Source of the DNA: Flavobacterium sp.
GTDB taxonomy: Bacteria > Bacteroidota > Bacteroidia > Flavobacteriales > Flavobacteriaceae
Length of the DNA stretch: 45,094 nucleotides
Direction: 5' to 3'
NCBI GenBank assembly: GCA_017984035.1
Contig: JAGOAF010000006.1
Coordinates: forward strand, 1-45,094
Positions within the stretch are counted from its first letter, which is position 1. Every line of letters starts with the position of its first letter. This document shows, in pieces, positions 8,719 to 17,626 of this stretch. The notes beneath the pieces are model-generated. The model was not told the DNA's origin. It did not search any database and saw only the letters and a program-made list of their open reading frames with translations. The position numbers and the translations under genes are program-made.

Positions 8719-8792
8719 GGTTTGGTAGTTCAGTTGGTTAGAATACATGCCTGTCACGCATGGGGTCGCGGGTTCGAGTCCCGTCCAGACCG
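8719..8792 (+). tRNA. tRNA-Asp (anticodon GTC)
   Basis: A 74-nt cloverleaf. The acceptor stem GGTTTGG pairs with CCAGACC (one G-T pair) with discriminator G. The anticodon loop is CTGTCAC with anticodon GTC, and the T arm is CGGGTTCGAGTCCCG. CCA is not encoded. A strong promoter precedes it and a terminator follows. Confidence 0.96.
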
Positions 8793-8802
8793 CTAAATTG
8801 GG

Positions 8803-8831
8803 AAAAGCACTTCGTAATGAAGTGCTTTTTT
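8803..8831 (+). terminator. terminator after tRNA-Asp
   Basis: AAAAGCACTTC (8803-8813) pairs with GAAGTGCTTTTTT (8819-8831) around GTAAT. It lies 10 nt after the tRNA. Confidence 0.9.
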
Positions 8832-9103
8832 GCCCAAAAACAGTATCTAAGGCTAGTTGTGTTGTTTGGTCGGCCTTGTAAGCTGACCGGGTTTAGTAGT
8901 TAGACCAATGAAAAGCTTTCCAGAAATTCTGATTTTCAGAACTAAGGATAGCTTTTTTGATTTACACAAGTACTAAATCGTTATAGTAGTGTTTTTTTAT
9001 CCCAGACGTACCTACAAAATCCTTTCTTTTTTGTTTCCTTTTTTTCTATTTCCTTTCTTCCTTTAAGATTTGTTGCTTTATCGCGCTTCTCAAATAAAAA
9101 TAA
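8832..9103. other. structured intergenic region, possible small RNA or tRNA relic
   Basis: No protein gene was recognised. There are two hairpins. The first, 8868-8888, is a 7-bp stem GGTCGGC/GCTGACC closing the loop CTTGTAA, which is the exact anticodon loop of tRNA-Thr(TGT); the neighbouring sequence does not form a D arm or T arm. The second, 8911-8958, pairs AAAAGCTTTCC with GGATAGCTTTT (one mismatch), has an inner TTCTG/CAGAA stem and ends in T6, resembling a terminator. The rest is pyrimidine-rich and leads into the lipoprotein gene. Confidence 0.4.
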
Positions 9104-9622
9104 TTGTATTTTTATCCCATATTAGTACTATTCAAATACAAAAAATTGAAGCATTATTTTCTTATAGTAGTTTTTCTATTGTTTAATTCTTGTCAGTATT
9201 TTGGAAAGCAAGTGCCTTCTGAACAGGAATTGTTAGCAAAGGAATTAAATGAAATCAACTGGAAAGAAGTTGATGAATTTCCTTCGCTTGCTGATTGTGA
9301 AAAAATAGAAGATAAAACCCAACGTCAGCAATGTTTTTTTGAAATTTTAACCCAGTTAATTCAAGAAAAATTGAGTGTGGATACCTTATCGGTTCTGTAT
9401 CCAGAATTAGACACTATTGAAGTTAAAGTAACAGTTTTTCCTAATTCAACTTTGCAATTTGAGCCCCAATTTCCAAAAGATTCGGTAGCTTATGATACGA
9501 TTAAAATAGATAGTATTTTAAAAGCTCGATTGGTCGATTTTCCAAAAGTAAATCCAGCAATCAAAAGAGGCATTCCTGTAAAAACACAATTTGTTCTTCC
9601 TGTTATTCTAAAAGTAGAGTAA
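9104..9622 (+). CDS. predicted lipoprotein of unknown function
   Basis: A protein of up to 172 residues with a hydrophobic helix ending in a lipobox-like LLFNSC (about residues 26-31), suggesting export and lipid attachment at the cysteine. The mature part is rich in Glu and Asp. Its end (PAIKRGIPVKTQFVLPVILKVE) faintly resembles the last strands of TonB C-terminal domains, but this is only a visual likeness. The first ATG is at 9104; an internal TTG just before the hydrophobic helix (LKHYFLIVV) is an alternative start. Its stop codon abuts the start used for ruvC, so the two are probably co-transcribed. Confidence 0.7.
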   Translation: MYFYPILVLFKYKKLKHYFLIVVFLLFNSCQYFGKQVPSEQELLAKELNEINWKEVDEFPSLADCEKIEDKTQRQQCFFEILTQLIQEKLSVDTLSVLYPELDTIEVKVTVFPNSTLQFEPQFPKDSVAYDTIKIDSILKARLVDFPKVNPAIKRGIPVKTQFVLPVILKVE

Positions 9623-10198
9623 TTGCTACCTTTAAACAAACCTCCATTGGCAAACGAACGCATCATATTAGGAATTGACCCAGGAACCACCATTATGGGA
9701 TTTGGATTGATTAAAGTAGTCCATAAAAAAATGGAATTTTTGCAATTGAACGAATTGCAATTGTCCAAATACGACAATCATTATCAAAAGTTAAAAATCA
9801 TTTTTGAACGTACTATCGAATTAATCGAAACACATCATCCAGATGAAATAGCGATTGAAGCGCCTTTTTTTGGAAAAAACGTTCAATCGATGTTGAAATT
9901 AGGTCGGGCGCAAGGAGTGGCGATGGCTGCAGGACTTTCGCGCGGAATTCCAATTACAGAATACGAGCCCAAAAAAATAAAAATGGCCATTACAGGAAAT
10001 GGAAATGCCAGTAAAGAGCAGGTGGCCAAAATGCTCCAACAATTATTAGGACTTAAAACTTTACCCAAAAATTTAGACTCAACCGATGGATTAGCTGCAG
10101 CTGTTTGTCACTTTTTTAATTCTGGTCGTGTGGAAATTGGAAAAAGCTATTCGGGTTGGGATGCTTTTGTAAAGCAAAACGAAGAACGAATTCGATAA
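9623..10198 (+). CDS. ruvC: Holliday junction resolvase RuvC
   Basis: This endonuclease cuts four-way DNA junctions during recombination together with RuvAB. The RNase-H-like fold is recognisable from [14 protein letters not shown], with the four acidic residues D19, E79 (IAIEAPFF) and D152/D155 ([15 protein letters not shown]). The coordinates start at a TTG directly after the upstream stop; an internal TTG at 9647 would give [13 protein letters not shown], closer to the usual RuvC N-terminus, and may be the real start. It lies between a lipoprotein gene and hemW. Confidence 0.95.
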   Translation: MLPLNKPPLANERIILGIDPGTTIMGFGLIKVVHKKMEFLQLNELQLSKYDNHYQKLKIIFERTIELIETHHPDEIAIEAPFFGKNVQSMLKLGRAQGVAMAAGLSRGIPITEYEPKKIKMAITGNGNASKEQVAKMLQQLLGLKTLPKNLDSTDGLAAAVCHFFNSGRVEIGKSYSGWDAFVKQNEERIR

Positions 10199-10274
10199 TT
10201 TGAAAATGTATCAATGAGAAAATTAATTTCTTGTTTGACACATCATTTTTAAATTAAATAATTTTCAAATTAAA

Positions 10275-11420
10275 ATGTCAGGAATTTATATTCATATACC
10301 TTTTTGTAAGCAAGCTTGTCATTACTGTGACTTTCATTTTTCAACTTCGATGAAGAAGAAAGAGGAAATGGTTTTGGCATTGGCCAAAGAGTTACAATTA
10401 CGAAAAAATGAATTGCAACAAGAAACGGAATTGGATGTAATTGATACCATTTATTTTGGTGGGGGAACGCCGTCAGTTTTAAGGGTGGACGAAATCCGAT
10501 TTTTGATTGATACGGTTCGTCAATATTATTCTGTAGCCACTCATCCTGAAATTACTTTAGAAGCCAACCCTGATGACTTATCTGAAGAAAATCTTAAGGC
10601 ATTTGCTGAAATTGGTATTAACCGACTTTCAATTGGGATTCAGTCTTTTTTTGAAGATGATTTACAGTTGATGAACCGCGCACATAATTCGGTAGAAGCC
10701 GAAAAATGTCTTGAACTAGCCACTCGATATTTTGAAAATATTTCCTTGGATTTAATATACGGAATCCCTGGGATGACAAACGAAAAATGGTTGCATAATA
10801 TAGAAACGGCACTGTCATTTGGCATACCTCATATTTCCAGTTATGCGTTGACAGTTGAGCCTAAAACGGCCTTACATAAATTGATTCAAACCGGCAAAGT
10901 TGCTTCGCCTAATGATGAGGTAGCCCATGCCCATTTTTTGATTTTGGTCGAAACGCTTGAAGCTAACGGATTTGTACACTATGAATTGTCTAATTTTGGA
11001 AAAGAAAATTATTTTTCCCGAAATAACTCGGCTTATTGGTTGGGCAAAAAATACCTTGGAATTGGCCCTTCGGCACATAGTTATGATGGCGATTCTAGAA
11101 GCTGGAATATTGCAAATAATGCATTGTATTTAAAAGCGCTTCAGAATGGTGAATTGCCTAAAGAGGTCGAAAAGTTAACAACTAAAGACCGTTATAATGA
11201 ATATGTCATGACTGGCTTGCGAACGATTTGGGGCGTTTCTTTAGTCCGAATTGAACAAGAATTTGGTCTTGAGTATTTGAACTACTTAAAACAACAATCG
11301 CATAAATTTGTTGTTGATGGTTTGCTTTCAATTACCGACGATATAATCAAACCAACGTTAAAAGGAAAATTTTTGACCGATGGAATAGCAAGTGATTTGT
11401 TTTACCTAAATTTGGAATAA
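10275..11420 (+). CDS. hemW: radical SAM heme chaperone HemW
   Basis: HemW-family proteins resemble coproporphyrinogen III dehydrogenase HemN but act in heme handling. The protein has 381 residues. It starts MSGIYIHIPFCKQACHYCDFHFS, with the radical-SAM cluster cysteines C11, C15 and C18. YFGGGTPSVL (about 61-70) binds SAM, and NRLSIGIQSFFEDDLQLMNR (about 116-135) is typical of the family. The N-terminus lacks the extra extension of true HemN, which favours HemW. The gene follows ruvC by 76 bp on the same strand. Confidence 0.93.
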   Translation: MSGIYIHIPFCKQACHYCDFHFSTSMKKKEEMVLALAKELQLRKNELQQETELDVIDTIYFGGGTPSVLRVDEIRFLIDTVRQYYSVATHPEITLEANPDDLSEENLKAFAEIGINRLSIGIQSFFEDDLQLMNRAHNSVEAEKCLELATRYFENISLDLIYGIPGMTNEKWLHNIETALSFGIPHISSYALTVEPKTALHKLIQTGKVASPNDEVAHAHFLILVETLEANGFVHYELSNFGKENYFSRNNSAYWLGKKYLGIGPSAHSYDGDSRSWNIANNALYLKALQNGELPKEVEKLTTKDRYNEYVMTGLRTIWGVSLVRIEQEFGLEYLNYLKQQSHKFVVDGLLSITDDIIKPTLKGKFLTDGIASDLFYLNLE

Positions 11421-11457
11421 ACTAACATAACAATATGGAGCCTTTGTGGTTAACACT

Positions 11458-12228
11458 ATGCTAGCAAAAATTAAGAATAGATCGATAGATTTATCAAAAC
11501 CCATTGATATTTCGATTCCAATAACGAATGACGAGCACAATCCTATTGCATGGTACCAAAACGCACCAGAAATCAAACCGGTGGTTATGGGAGATTGGAT
11601 TGGAAAAGTTTCAGAAGGGAAATCCTCAACCAACTTCAACAATCTATTGTTTAATCCGCATGCACATGGAACACATACAGAGTGTTTGGGGCATATTACT
11701 AAAGAGTTCTATAGCATCAACCAGAGTTTGAAGGAGTTTTTCTTTTGGGCTACTTTGATTTCGGTTCAACCCGAAAATGTAGGAGAGGACGAAGTGATTT
11801 CAAAAGCGCAGATTGAAAAGGCATTGAAATCGTTTCAACATTTAGAAATGAAACCAGAAGCAATTGTGATTCGCACCTTGCCGAATGAGACTTCCAAAAA
11901 ATCGTTCAAGTATTCCAATACCAATCCGCCGTACATGTCAGAAGCAGCCGCTTTGTTTCTTCGCGAATGCGGCATCCAACATTTGTTGATAGATTTACCC
12001 AGTGTTGATAAAGAAAAAGATGACGGAAAATTATTGGCACACAAAGCCTTTTGGAATGTTACTGATGTAAACCAATTGAACGAAGATGCAAGATTATCTT
12101 GTACCATTACCGAGATGATTTTTGTGCCGAATGAAGTTGCTGATGGCATTTATTTGCTGAATTTACAAATCGCTTCGTTTGAAAATGATGCGAGTCCAAG
12201 TAAACCTATTTTGTATTCAATACAGTAA
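11458..12228 (+). CDS. cyclase family protein (kynurenine-formamidase-like hydrolase)
   Basis: The PF04199 cyclase/arylformamidase fold is indicated by the metal-binding segment NPHAHGTHTECLGHI (a variant of HxGTHxD, here with Glu) and by the late segment that reads HLLIDLPSVDKEKDDG. Family members hydrolyse N-formylkynurenine, other amides or cyclic compounds; the substrate here cannot be told. The open frame begins at a GTG four codons earlier, but the ATG at 11458 (MLAKIKNRSIDLSKPIDISIP) fits better, giving 256 residues. It is predicted to be cytoplasmic. It follows hemW closely and is probably in the same transcription unit. Confidence 0.85.
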   Translation: MLAKIKNRSIDLSKPIDISIPITNDEHNPIAWYQNAPEIKPVVMGDWIGKVSEGKSSTNFNNLLFNPHAHGTHTECLGHITKEFYSINQSLKEFFFWATLISVQPENVGEDEVISKAQIEKALKSFQHLEMKPEAIVIRTLPNETSKKSFKYSNTNPPYMSEAAALFLRECGIQHLLIDLPSVDKEKDDGKLLAHKAFWNVTDVNQLNEDARLSCTITEMIFVPNEVADGIYLLNLQIASFENDASPSKPILYSIQ

Positions 12229-12250
12229 TATAACGAGATAAAGTAAGTGT

Positions 12251-12622
12251 ATGAATCTGGATTTTTTTTATGAATATTGTCTTTCTAAAAAGGGAGTTAC
12301 AGAACATTTTCCGTTCAATGAAGATGCTTTGGTATTAAAAGTTGGCGGTAAAATGTTTTTGTTGAGTTCCCTAAGTTCATGGGAAAATGAATGCCCAAAA
12401 GTCAGTTTGAAATGTAATCCTGAAAGAGCACAAGAATTGCGTGCAGATTATGATGGAGTTCAACCGGGCTACCACATGAGTAAAGTACATTGGAACACTA
12501 TTTCCATAAATGAGGATGTATCCGATGCCTTGGTTAAAGAGTTAATCGATCATTCCTATGATTTAGTATTTACTAGTTTGTCCAATAAATTAAAAGATGA
12601 AATCCTGATAGTAGACAATTAG
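12251..12622 (+). CDS. MmcQ/YjbR family protein
   Basis: A 123-residue protein whose CLSKKGVTEHFPFNEDALVLKVGGKMFLL opening and the PGYHMSKVHWNTI segment are characteristic of the YjbR/MmcQ fold (CyaY-like, DNA-binding in some members). Biological role is generally unknown. It lies 22 bp after the cyclase gene on the same strand and is likely co-transcribed with it. Confidence 0.9.
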   Translation: MNLDFFYEYCLSKKGVTEHFPFNEDALVLKVGGKMFLLSSLSSWENECPKVSLKCNPERAQELRADYDGVQPGYHMSKVHWNTISINEDVSDALVKELIDHSYDLVFTSLSNKLKDEILIVDN

Positions 12623-12667
12623 GTAGTATATTTACTATTACTAAAATAATTCCCAAATAAAGCGATT

Positions 12668-13318
12668 ATGAATGAGCAACTTAAAAAGTTTTTAAACGAA
12701 GAGCAAGACCCTAAAGCCATTGAAAAAATCATGTCAAAATTGAGTGATTTGTTGATGAAAAACGAAGAAATTGGCTATATAGCGGTGCAGAAAAAACCAG
12801 CTATTACTGTTTTACCAGATAGTATTGTGGTGACTAATAAACGAATCATTATTTGCCAACCCAAAAATTTAGGGCTTTCGATGAATTTTACTGATTATTC
12901 TTGGGACGAAATTGAAAGTACTTTTGTGAAAGAAGGCATTTTGGGTTCTGATTTTTCATTCGTTACCAAAACAGCTATTTCGGTGACAATAGAATACATT
13001 CCAAAAGTACAAGCGAGAAAGATGTATGCTTTTGCTAAAGAACAAATCGATCTGTTAAAAGGAGGTTCAGCTGCTTTAACTAAATCGTCAATAGAAGAAG
13101 TCGATGCGGAAGAAGTTAGTTCATTCGCAGAGATTATGCCTAATCATGTTTCTTCCTTTTCTGAATTCAGTTCTATGGACGCAGAAAAACCACTCAACGA
13201 ATTGTCCTCAGACGAACTTTTTGAGAAGTTACAGAACTATAAAAAGCTACTCGATAACGGATTGATATTACAAGGTGAATACGATGCCTTGAAAAAGGAA
13301 ATCCTGAATTATATGTAA
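12668..13318 (+). CDS. PH-domain protein with C-terminal SHOCT motif
   Basis: 216 residues. Residues about 38-125 fit a bacterial pleckstrin-homology-like domain (IAVQKKPAITVLPDSIVVTNKRIIICQPK and the WDEIESTFVKEG strand). A low-complexity acidic linker follows, and the last 40 residues (LSSDELFEKLQNYKKLLDNG, then LILQGEYDALKKEIL) form a SHOCT oligomerisation motif. There is no signal peptide or membrane segment, so it is probably cytoplasmic or peripheral at the membrane. Function is unknown. The gene ends at a bidirectional terminator shared with the convergent DUF423 gene. Confidence 0.85.
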   Translation: MNEQLKKFLNEEQDPKAIEKIMSKLSDLLMKNEEIGYIAVQKKPAITVLPDSIVVTNKRIIICQPKNLGLSMNFTDYSWDEIESTFVKEGILGSDFSFVTKTAISVTIEYIPKVQARKMYAFAKEQIDLLKGGSAALTKSSIEEVDAEEVSSFAEIMPNHVSSFSEFSSMDAEKPLNELSSDELFEKLQNYKKLLDNGLILQGEYDALKKEILNYM

Positions 13319-13319
13319 T

Positions 13320-13352
13320 AAAAAAGCGGTCTCATTTGAAACCGCTTTTTTT
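13320..13352. terminator. bidirectional terminator between convergent genes
   Basis: AAAAAAGCGGT and ACCGCTTTTTTT form a strong stem with T-runs on both strands. It sits between the PH/SHOCT gene (plus) and DUF423 (minus) and touches the DUF423 stop codon. Confidence 0.9.
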
Positions 13353-13737
13353 ATTTTCTTGTTTTTAAGATCGAATAACCGAGCATTCCCCATGCGAGTA
13401 TCAGTAATAATCCGCCAATTGGTGTTAAGAATCCAATAGGTTTAAAATTGATGCCTGTAATTCCCGTCGTGGACAACAGATAAATTGATCCTGAAAAATA
13501 TAGAATTCCAAAAACATTTAATCGGTATATTGTTTTTTTAGTTTTCTCTAGAATATCATTTTGAGTGGCTAGAAAGAACAAAAAGAACGCTTGGTACATT
13601 TGGTAACGCACCCCAGTTTCAAAACTAATTAATTGCTCTAGAGTCAATACTTTTTTTAGAGCATGTGCCCCAAATGCGCCTAAAATAATGGCAATCATTC
13701 CTAAGAAGGCAGCTGTGGCAGTGATTTTTTTATTCAT
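13351..13737 (-). CDS. DUF423 family membrane protein
   Basis: 128 residues with four hydrophobic segments. The family signature MIAIILGAFGAHALKKVLTL (about 15-34) and the following GVRYQMYQAFFLFFLA helix identify the DUF423/YgdD family of inner-membrane proteins, whose role is unknown. It starts 10 bp after the M20 dipeptidase stop on the same strand and is probably its operon partner. Confidence 0.93.
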   Translation of the reverse strand: MNKKITATAAFLGMIAIILGAFGAHALKKVLTLEQLISFETGVRYQMYQAFFLFFLATQNDILEKTKKTIYRLNVFGILYFSGSIYLLSTTGITGINFKPIGFLTPIGGLLLILAWGMLGYSILKTRK

Positions 13738-13747
13738 TGTGGATACT

Positions 13748-15136
13748 TTATTTACTTAGTTCTACAAAATATTTGTAAAATAACGGAATGGTTTCAATTC
13801 CTTTCAAGTAGTTAAAAATACCGAAATGCTCGTTTGGTGAGTGAATCGCATCACTGTCCAATCCAAATCCCATAAGGATGGTTTTGCTTTTTAATTCTTT
13901 TTCAAACAATGCTACAATTGGAATACTTCCGCCTGAGCGCACAGGAATTGCAGGAACACCAAAAGTTTCGGTATAAGCTTTATTAGCAGCTTGGTAGCCA
14001 ATGCTGTCTATTGGGGTTACATAGCCTTGTCCACCATGATGAGGGGTTACTTTTACGGTAACTCCAGCTGGTGCAATACTTAGGAAATGCTTGGTAAACA
14101 ATTCCGTGATTTGTTCCCAATCTTGATTTGGAACCAAACGCATCGAAATTTTGGCGAATGCCTTACTCGCAATAACTGTTTTTGCTCCTTCACCTGTATA
14201 TCCTCCCCAAATTCCGTTCACGTCTAGTGTCGGACGAATCGAATTTCTTTCGTTAGTTACATATCCCGTTTCGCCATAAACGGCATCAATGTGCAAAGCT
14301 TTTTTATAGTCTTCTAAACTAAAGGGCGCTTTGGCCATTTCGGCTCTTTCAGCAGCAGAAAGTTCTTCAACATTGTCATAAAATCCAGGAATGGTAATAT
14401 GATTGTTTTCGTCATGCAAAGAAGCAATCATTTTAGACAATACATTGATTGGATTAGCAACGGCTCCACCATACAATCCAGAGTGTAAATCGCGATTAGG
14501 CCCTGTAACTTCGACTTCTACATAACTCAAGCCCCTGAGTCCTGTCGTAATAGACGGTTGTTGATTAGAAATCATTCCTGTATCTGAAATTAGAATCACA
14601 TCATTTTTTAGTTTTTCTTGGTTGCGTTCTACAAACCAACTTAAACTTTTGGAACCAATTTCTTCTTCGCCCTCAATCATGAATTTCACATTGCAAGGCA
14701 AACAATTAGTGCTAACCATATATTCAAATGCTTTGACATGCATGTACATTTGGCCTTTGTCATCGCAAGCGCCACGAGCAAAAATAGCTCCTTCCGGATG
14801 AATTTCGGTTGTTTTAATGACAGGTTCAAAGGGAGGCGAAGTCCATAATTCCATAGGATCTGGTGGTTGTACATCATAATGTCCGTATACCAAGACAGTG
14901 GGTAAATTAGGATCGATTATTTTTTCGCCATAGACAATTGGATAGCCTGGCGTGTCGCAAATTTCTACAAGATCACAACCTGCTTTTTCTAAACTTGCTT
15001 TAACGGCATCGGCGGTATCGAAAACATCTTGAGCATAAGCGGTGTCTGCACTTACAGATGGAATTTTTAATAATTCAATTAATTCATTGATGAAACGTTC
15101 TTTATTTTGCTGAACGTAAGAGGCTATATTTTCCAT
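13748..15136 (-). CDS. M20 family dipeptidase
   Basis: A zinc-dependent peptidase of 462 residues, resembling carnosinase-type/CNDP dipeptidases. Metal ligands are in VLVYGHYDVQPPDP (His/Asp), ARGACDDKGQ (bridging Asp) and MIEGEEEIGS (catalytic Glu pair). A dimerisation domain sits in the middle (about residues 205-360). The C-terminal SIPIVALFEKELKSKTILMGFG segment and the final zinc-ligand His (HSPNEHFGI) are present. No signal peptide is seen, so it is probably cytoplasmic and recycles short peptides. It is the first gene of a two-gene minus-strand unit. Confidence 0.95.
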   Translation of the reverse strand: MENIASYVQQNKERFINELIELLKIPSVSADTAYAQDVFDTADAVKASLEKAGCDLVEICDTPGYPIVYGEKIIDPNLPTVLVYGHYDVQPPDPMELWTSPPFEPVIKTTEIHPEGAIFARGACDDKGQMYMHVKAFEYMVSTNCLPCNVKFMIEGEEEIGSKSLSWFVERNQEKLKNDVILISDTGMISNQQPSITTGLRGLSYVEVEVTGPNRDLHSGLYGGAVANPINVLSKMIASLHDENNHITIPGFYDNVEELSAAERAEMAKAPFSLEDYKKALHIDAVYGETGYVTNERNSIRPTLDVNGIWGGYTGEGAKTVIASKAFAKISMRLVPNQDWEQITELFTKHFLSIAPAGVTVKVTPHHGGQGYVTPIDSIGYQAANKAYTETFGVPAIPVRSGGSIPIVALFEKELKSKTILMGFGLDSDAIHSPNEHFGIFNYLKGIETIPLFYKYFVELSK

Positions 15137-15203
15137 AATTGAGTTTCAAATTATACTTTCAAAAGTACAAAAAAGGAGTGAAATATTTTTTGTTTAATTT
15201 GCT

Positions 15204-15232
15204 TTGAAAATTAGAACTTATGTGTATATTTG
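15204..15232 (+). promoter_or_regulatory. promoter of tRNA-Leu
   Basis: TTG (15204-15206), an 18-nt spacer and TATATTTG (15225-15232), close to the Bacteroidota consensus, end 12 nt before the tRNA. Confidence 0.8.
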
Positions 15233-15244
15233 CACCCAATTCAC

Positions 15245-15326
15245 GCGGATATGGTGAAATTGGTAGACATGCCAGACTTAGGATCTGGTGCCGCAAGGCG
15301 TGTAGGTTCGAGTCCTATTATCCGCA
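15245..15326 (+). tRNA. tRNA-Leu (anticodon TAG)
   Basis: 82 nt. The acceptor stem GCGGATA pairs with TATCCGC, with discriminator A. The anticodon arm CCAGACTTAGGATCTGG carries TAG, a variable arm (TGCCGCAAGGCG) typical of class II leucine tRNAs follows, and the T arm is TAGGTTCGAGTCCTA. CCA is not encoded. Confidence 0.96.
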
Positions 15327-15329
15327 CTG

Positions 15330-15366
15330 AAAACCTTAGAAATGGATTACATTTTTAAGGTTTTTT
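15330..15366 (+). terminator. terminator after tRNA-Leu
   Basis: AAAACCTTA (15330-15338) pairs with TAAGGTTTTTT (15356-15366). Confidence 0.85.
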
Positions 15367-15415
15367 CATTTATATACTTTCTTTATCCTAAATTTACTTT
15401 TTAAAAATCTATCAC

Positions 15416-17557
15416 ATGATACAAAAAACTTTATTTGTTTGTTTGGCTATTGGAAGTATGTTAACGACAAATGCGCAAGAAGTAACAACTATGAATCCAT
15501 TTTTTCAGGCGTACAACACGCCATTTAATGTCCCCCCTTTTGATCAAATTAAAAACGAACATTTCAAACCAGCCATTTTGGAAGGGATTAAAAGAAATGC
15601 TGCCGAGATTGATGCGATTGCTAATAATACAGCTGAGCCTACATTTGAGAATACAATTTTGGCAATGGAAAATGCGGGAGAATTGTTGTCTAATGTAAAC
15701 ACCGTTTTCTCTAATTTGAATTCGGCTCACACCAATAAAGAAATTCAAACTATTGCCAAAGAGGTTTCTCCAAATTTATCATCCCACCGCGATAACATTT
15801 ATTTGAATGAGAAATTATTTGTTAGAGTTAAAGCGCTTTGGGACAAAAAAGAAACCTTAGGATTGAACCTAGAACAAGCTAGAATTTTAGACAATGCTTA
15901 CAAAGATTTTGTTCGTTCTGGTGCTAATTTGTCTCCTTCAGAAAAAGAAACACTTCGAAAAATTAATGGAGATTTGTCTTTATTGAGTTTGAAATACGGT
16001 CAAAACATTTTGGCAGAGACCAATAAATACCAATTGGTAATTACGAATCAAAAAGAGTTAGCAGGACTTCCTCAAAGTATTATTGATGCGGCTGCGGCCG
16101 ATGCTAAAGCAAAAGGAAAATCAGGAAGCTGGGTGTTTACATTATCCAATTCTAGCGTGATGCCCTTCTTGCAATACAGTGCCAATAGAAAACTACGTCA
16201 AGAGATTTGGAACGCCTATCAAACGCGCGCTAATCACGATGATGAAACGGATAATAAAGCCAATGCGGTTCAGTTAGCCAATCTTCGTGGGCAAAAAGCA
16301 CGTTTGTTAGGATATGCGTCTCACTCCAATTATGTTTTGGAAGAATCGATGGCAAAAACACCAGAGAATGTCAATAAATTATTGAATGATTTATGGAAAC
16401 CTGCTTTAGAAAAAGCCAAAGTGGAGGCAGCCGACATTCAAAAAATGATGACCAAAGACGGAATTAAAGAGGTAGTACAACCTTATGACTGGCGCTATTA
16501 TACAGAGAAAATTAGAAAGGATCGATTTGATTTAGACGAGCAAGAATTGAGCCCGTATTTCAGTTTAGAAAATGTGCGAAATGGCGCTTTCCAAGTCGCT
16601 CAAAAATTATACGGCTTGCAGTTTAAAGAATTAAAAGACATTCCAAAATACCACGAGGCAGTTACTGCTTTTGAAGTTCTTGAATCAGACGGAACACATG
16701 TTGGGGTACTTTATACTGATTTCCACCCACGTGAGTCCAAAAGAGGAGGTGCATGGATGACCTCGTACAGAGCTCAAAAAACCGAAAACGGTGTGCGCAG
16801 AGCTCCAGTGGTATCTATTGTGTGTAATTTTACTAAACCAACAGAAAACAAACCAGCCTTATTAACTTTTGACGAAGTGAGTACGCTTTTTCATGAATTT
16901 GGGCATTCTTTACACGGTTTGTTATCCAATGTTATCTACAAAAGTTTAGCAGGAACAAGTGTGCCAAGGGATTTTGTGGAATTGCCTTCTCAAATTATGG
17001 AAAACTGGGCAGCAGAGCCTGAAGTGCTTAAGCTATTTGCGAAACATTATCAAACCGGCGCTGTGATTCCCGATGCTTTGATTGCTAAATTGAAAAAATC
17101 AGGAACTTTTGATCAAGGTTTTGGAACTACTGAATATTTAGCCGCTTCATTATTGGATTTGGCGTACCATTCGCAAACTAAGGATATCACCATTGACGCT
17201 AATACTTTCGAAAAACAAGCGATGAGTAAAATAGGTTTAATTGAATCTATTATACCAAGATATAGAAGTACCTACTTTAGTCATATATTTTCGGGAGGGT
17301 ATTCTTCAGGATATTATAGCTACATCTGGTCCGGAGTTTTAGATACCGATGCTTTCGAAGCATTTAAAATTACTACCCTTTTTAATCCAGAAAAAGCCAA
17401 ATCTTTCCGTAAAAATGTATTAGAAAAAGGAGGTACTGAAGACCCAATGGTATTGTACAAACGTTTTCGTGGTGCGGAACCAAGTATTGAGCCCTTACTA
17501 CGAAAAAGAGGATTGGACAAGAAAGAAGAAACTCCTGTTAAAAAGTTTAAAGGATAA
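15416..17557 (+). CDS. M3 family metallopeptidase (oligopeptidase A / Dcp-like)
   Basis: 713 residues. A signal peptide (MIQKTLFVCLAIGSMLTTNAQ) points to export, unlike the cytoplasmic E. coli relatives. The thimet-oligopeptidase fold has the zinc motif HEFGH at residues 493-497 (TLFHEFGHSLHGLLS), with the downstream Glu ligand in VELPSQIMENWA. The C-terminus carries the substrate-binding YYSYIWSGVLDTDAF. It would degrade peptides of a few residues in the periplasm, probably as a peptidyl-dipeptidase. The ATG at 15416 is chosen because it gives the complete signal peptide. It stands as a single gene with a terminator after it. Confidence 0.94.
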   Translation: MIQKTLFVCLAIGSMLTTNAQEVTTMNPFFQAYNTPFNVPPFDQIKNEHFKPAILEGIKRNAAEIDAIANNTAEPTFENTILAMENAGELLSNVNTVFSNLNSAHTNKEIQTIAKEVSPNLSSHRDNIYLNEKLFVRVKALWDKKETLGLNLEQARILDNAYKDFVRSGANLSPSEKETLRKINGDLSLLSLKYGQNILAETNKYQLVITNQKELAGLPQSIIDAAAADAKAKGKSGSWVFTLSNSSVMPFLQYSANRKLRQEIWNAYQTRANHDDETDNKANAVQLANLRGQKARLLGYASHSNYVLEESMAKTPENVNKLLNDLWKPALEKAKVEAADIQKMMTKDGIKEVVQPYDWRYYTEKIRKDRFDLDEQELSPYFSLENVRNGAFQVAQKLYGLQFKELKDIPKYHEAVTAFEVLESDGTHVGVLYTDFHPRESKRGGAWMTSYRAQKTENGVRRAPVVSIVCNFTKPTENKPALLTFDEVSTLFHEFGHSLHGLLSNVIYKSLAGTSVPRDFVELPSQIMENWAAEPEVLKLFAKHYQTGAVIPDALIAKLKKSGTFDQGFGTTEYLAASLLDLAYHSQTKDITIDANTFEKQAMSKIGLIESIIPRYRSTYFSHIFSGGYSSGYYSYIWSGVLDTDAFEAFKITTLFNPEKAKSFRKNVLEKGGTEDPMVLYKRFRGAEPSIEPLLRKRGLDKKEETPVKKFKG

Positions 17558-17573
17558 TCATAGTTTATTAAAC

Positions 17574-17607
17574 AAAAAACCTGCAAATTACTTTGCAGGT
17601 TTTTTTA
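17574..17607. terminator. bidirectional terminator between M3 peptidase and rluB-like gene
   Basis: AAAAAACCTGCAAA (17574-17587) pairs with TTTGCAGGTTTTTTT (17592-17607) around a 4-nt loop. The genes converge here and both strands have T-runs. Confidence 0.9.
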
Positions 17608-17626
17608 TGAATTGAATTTGAAAAAA

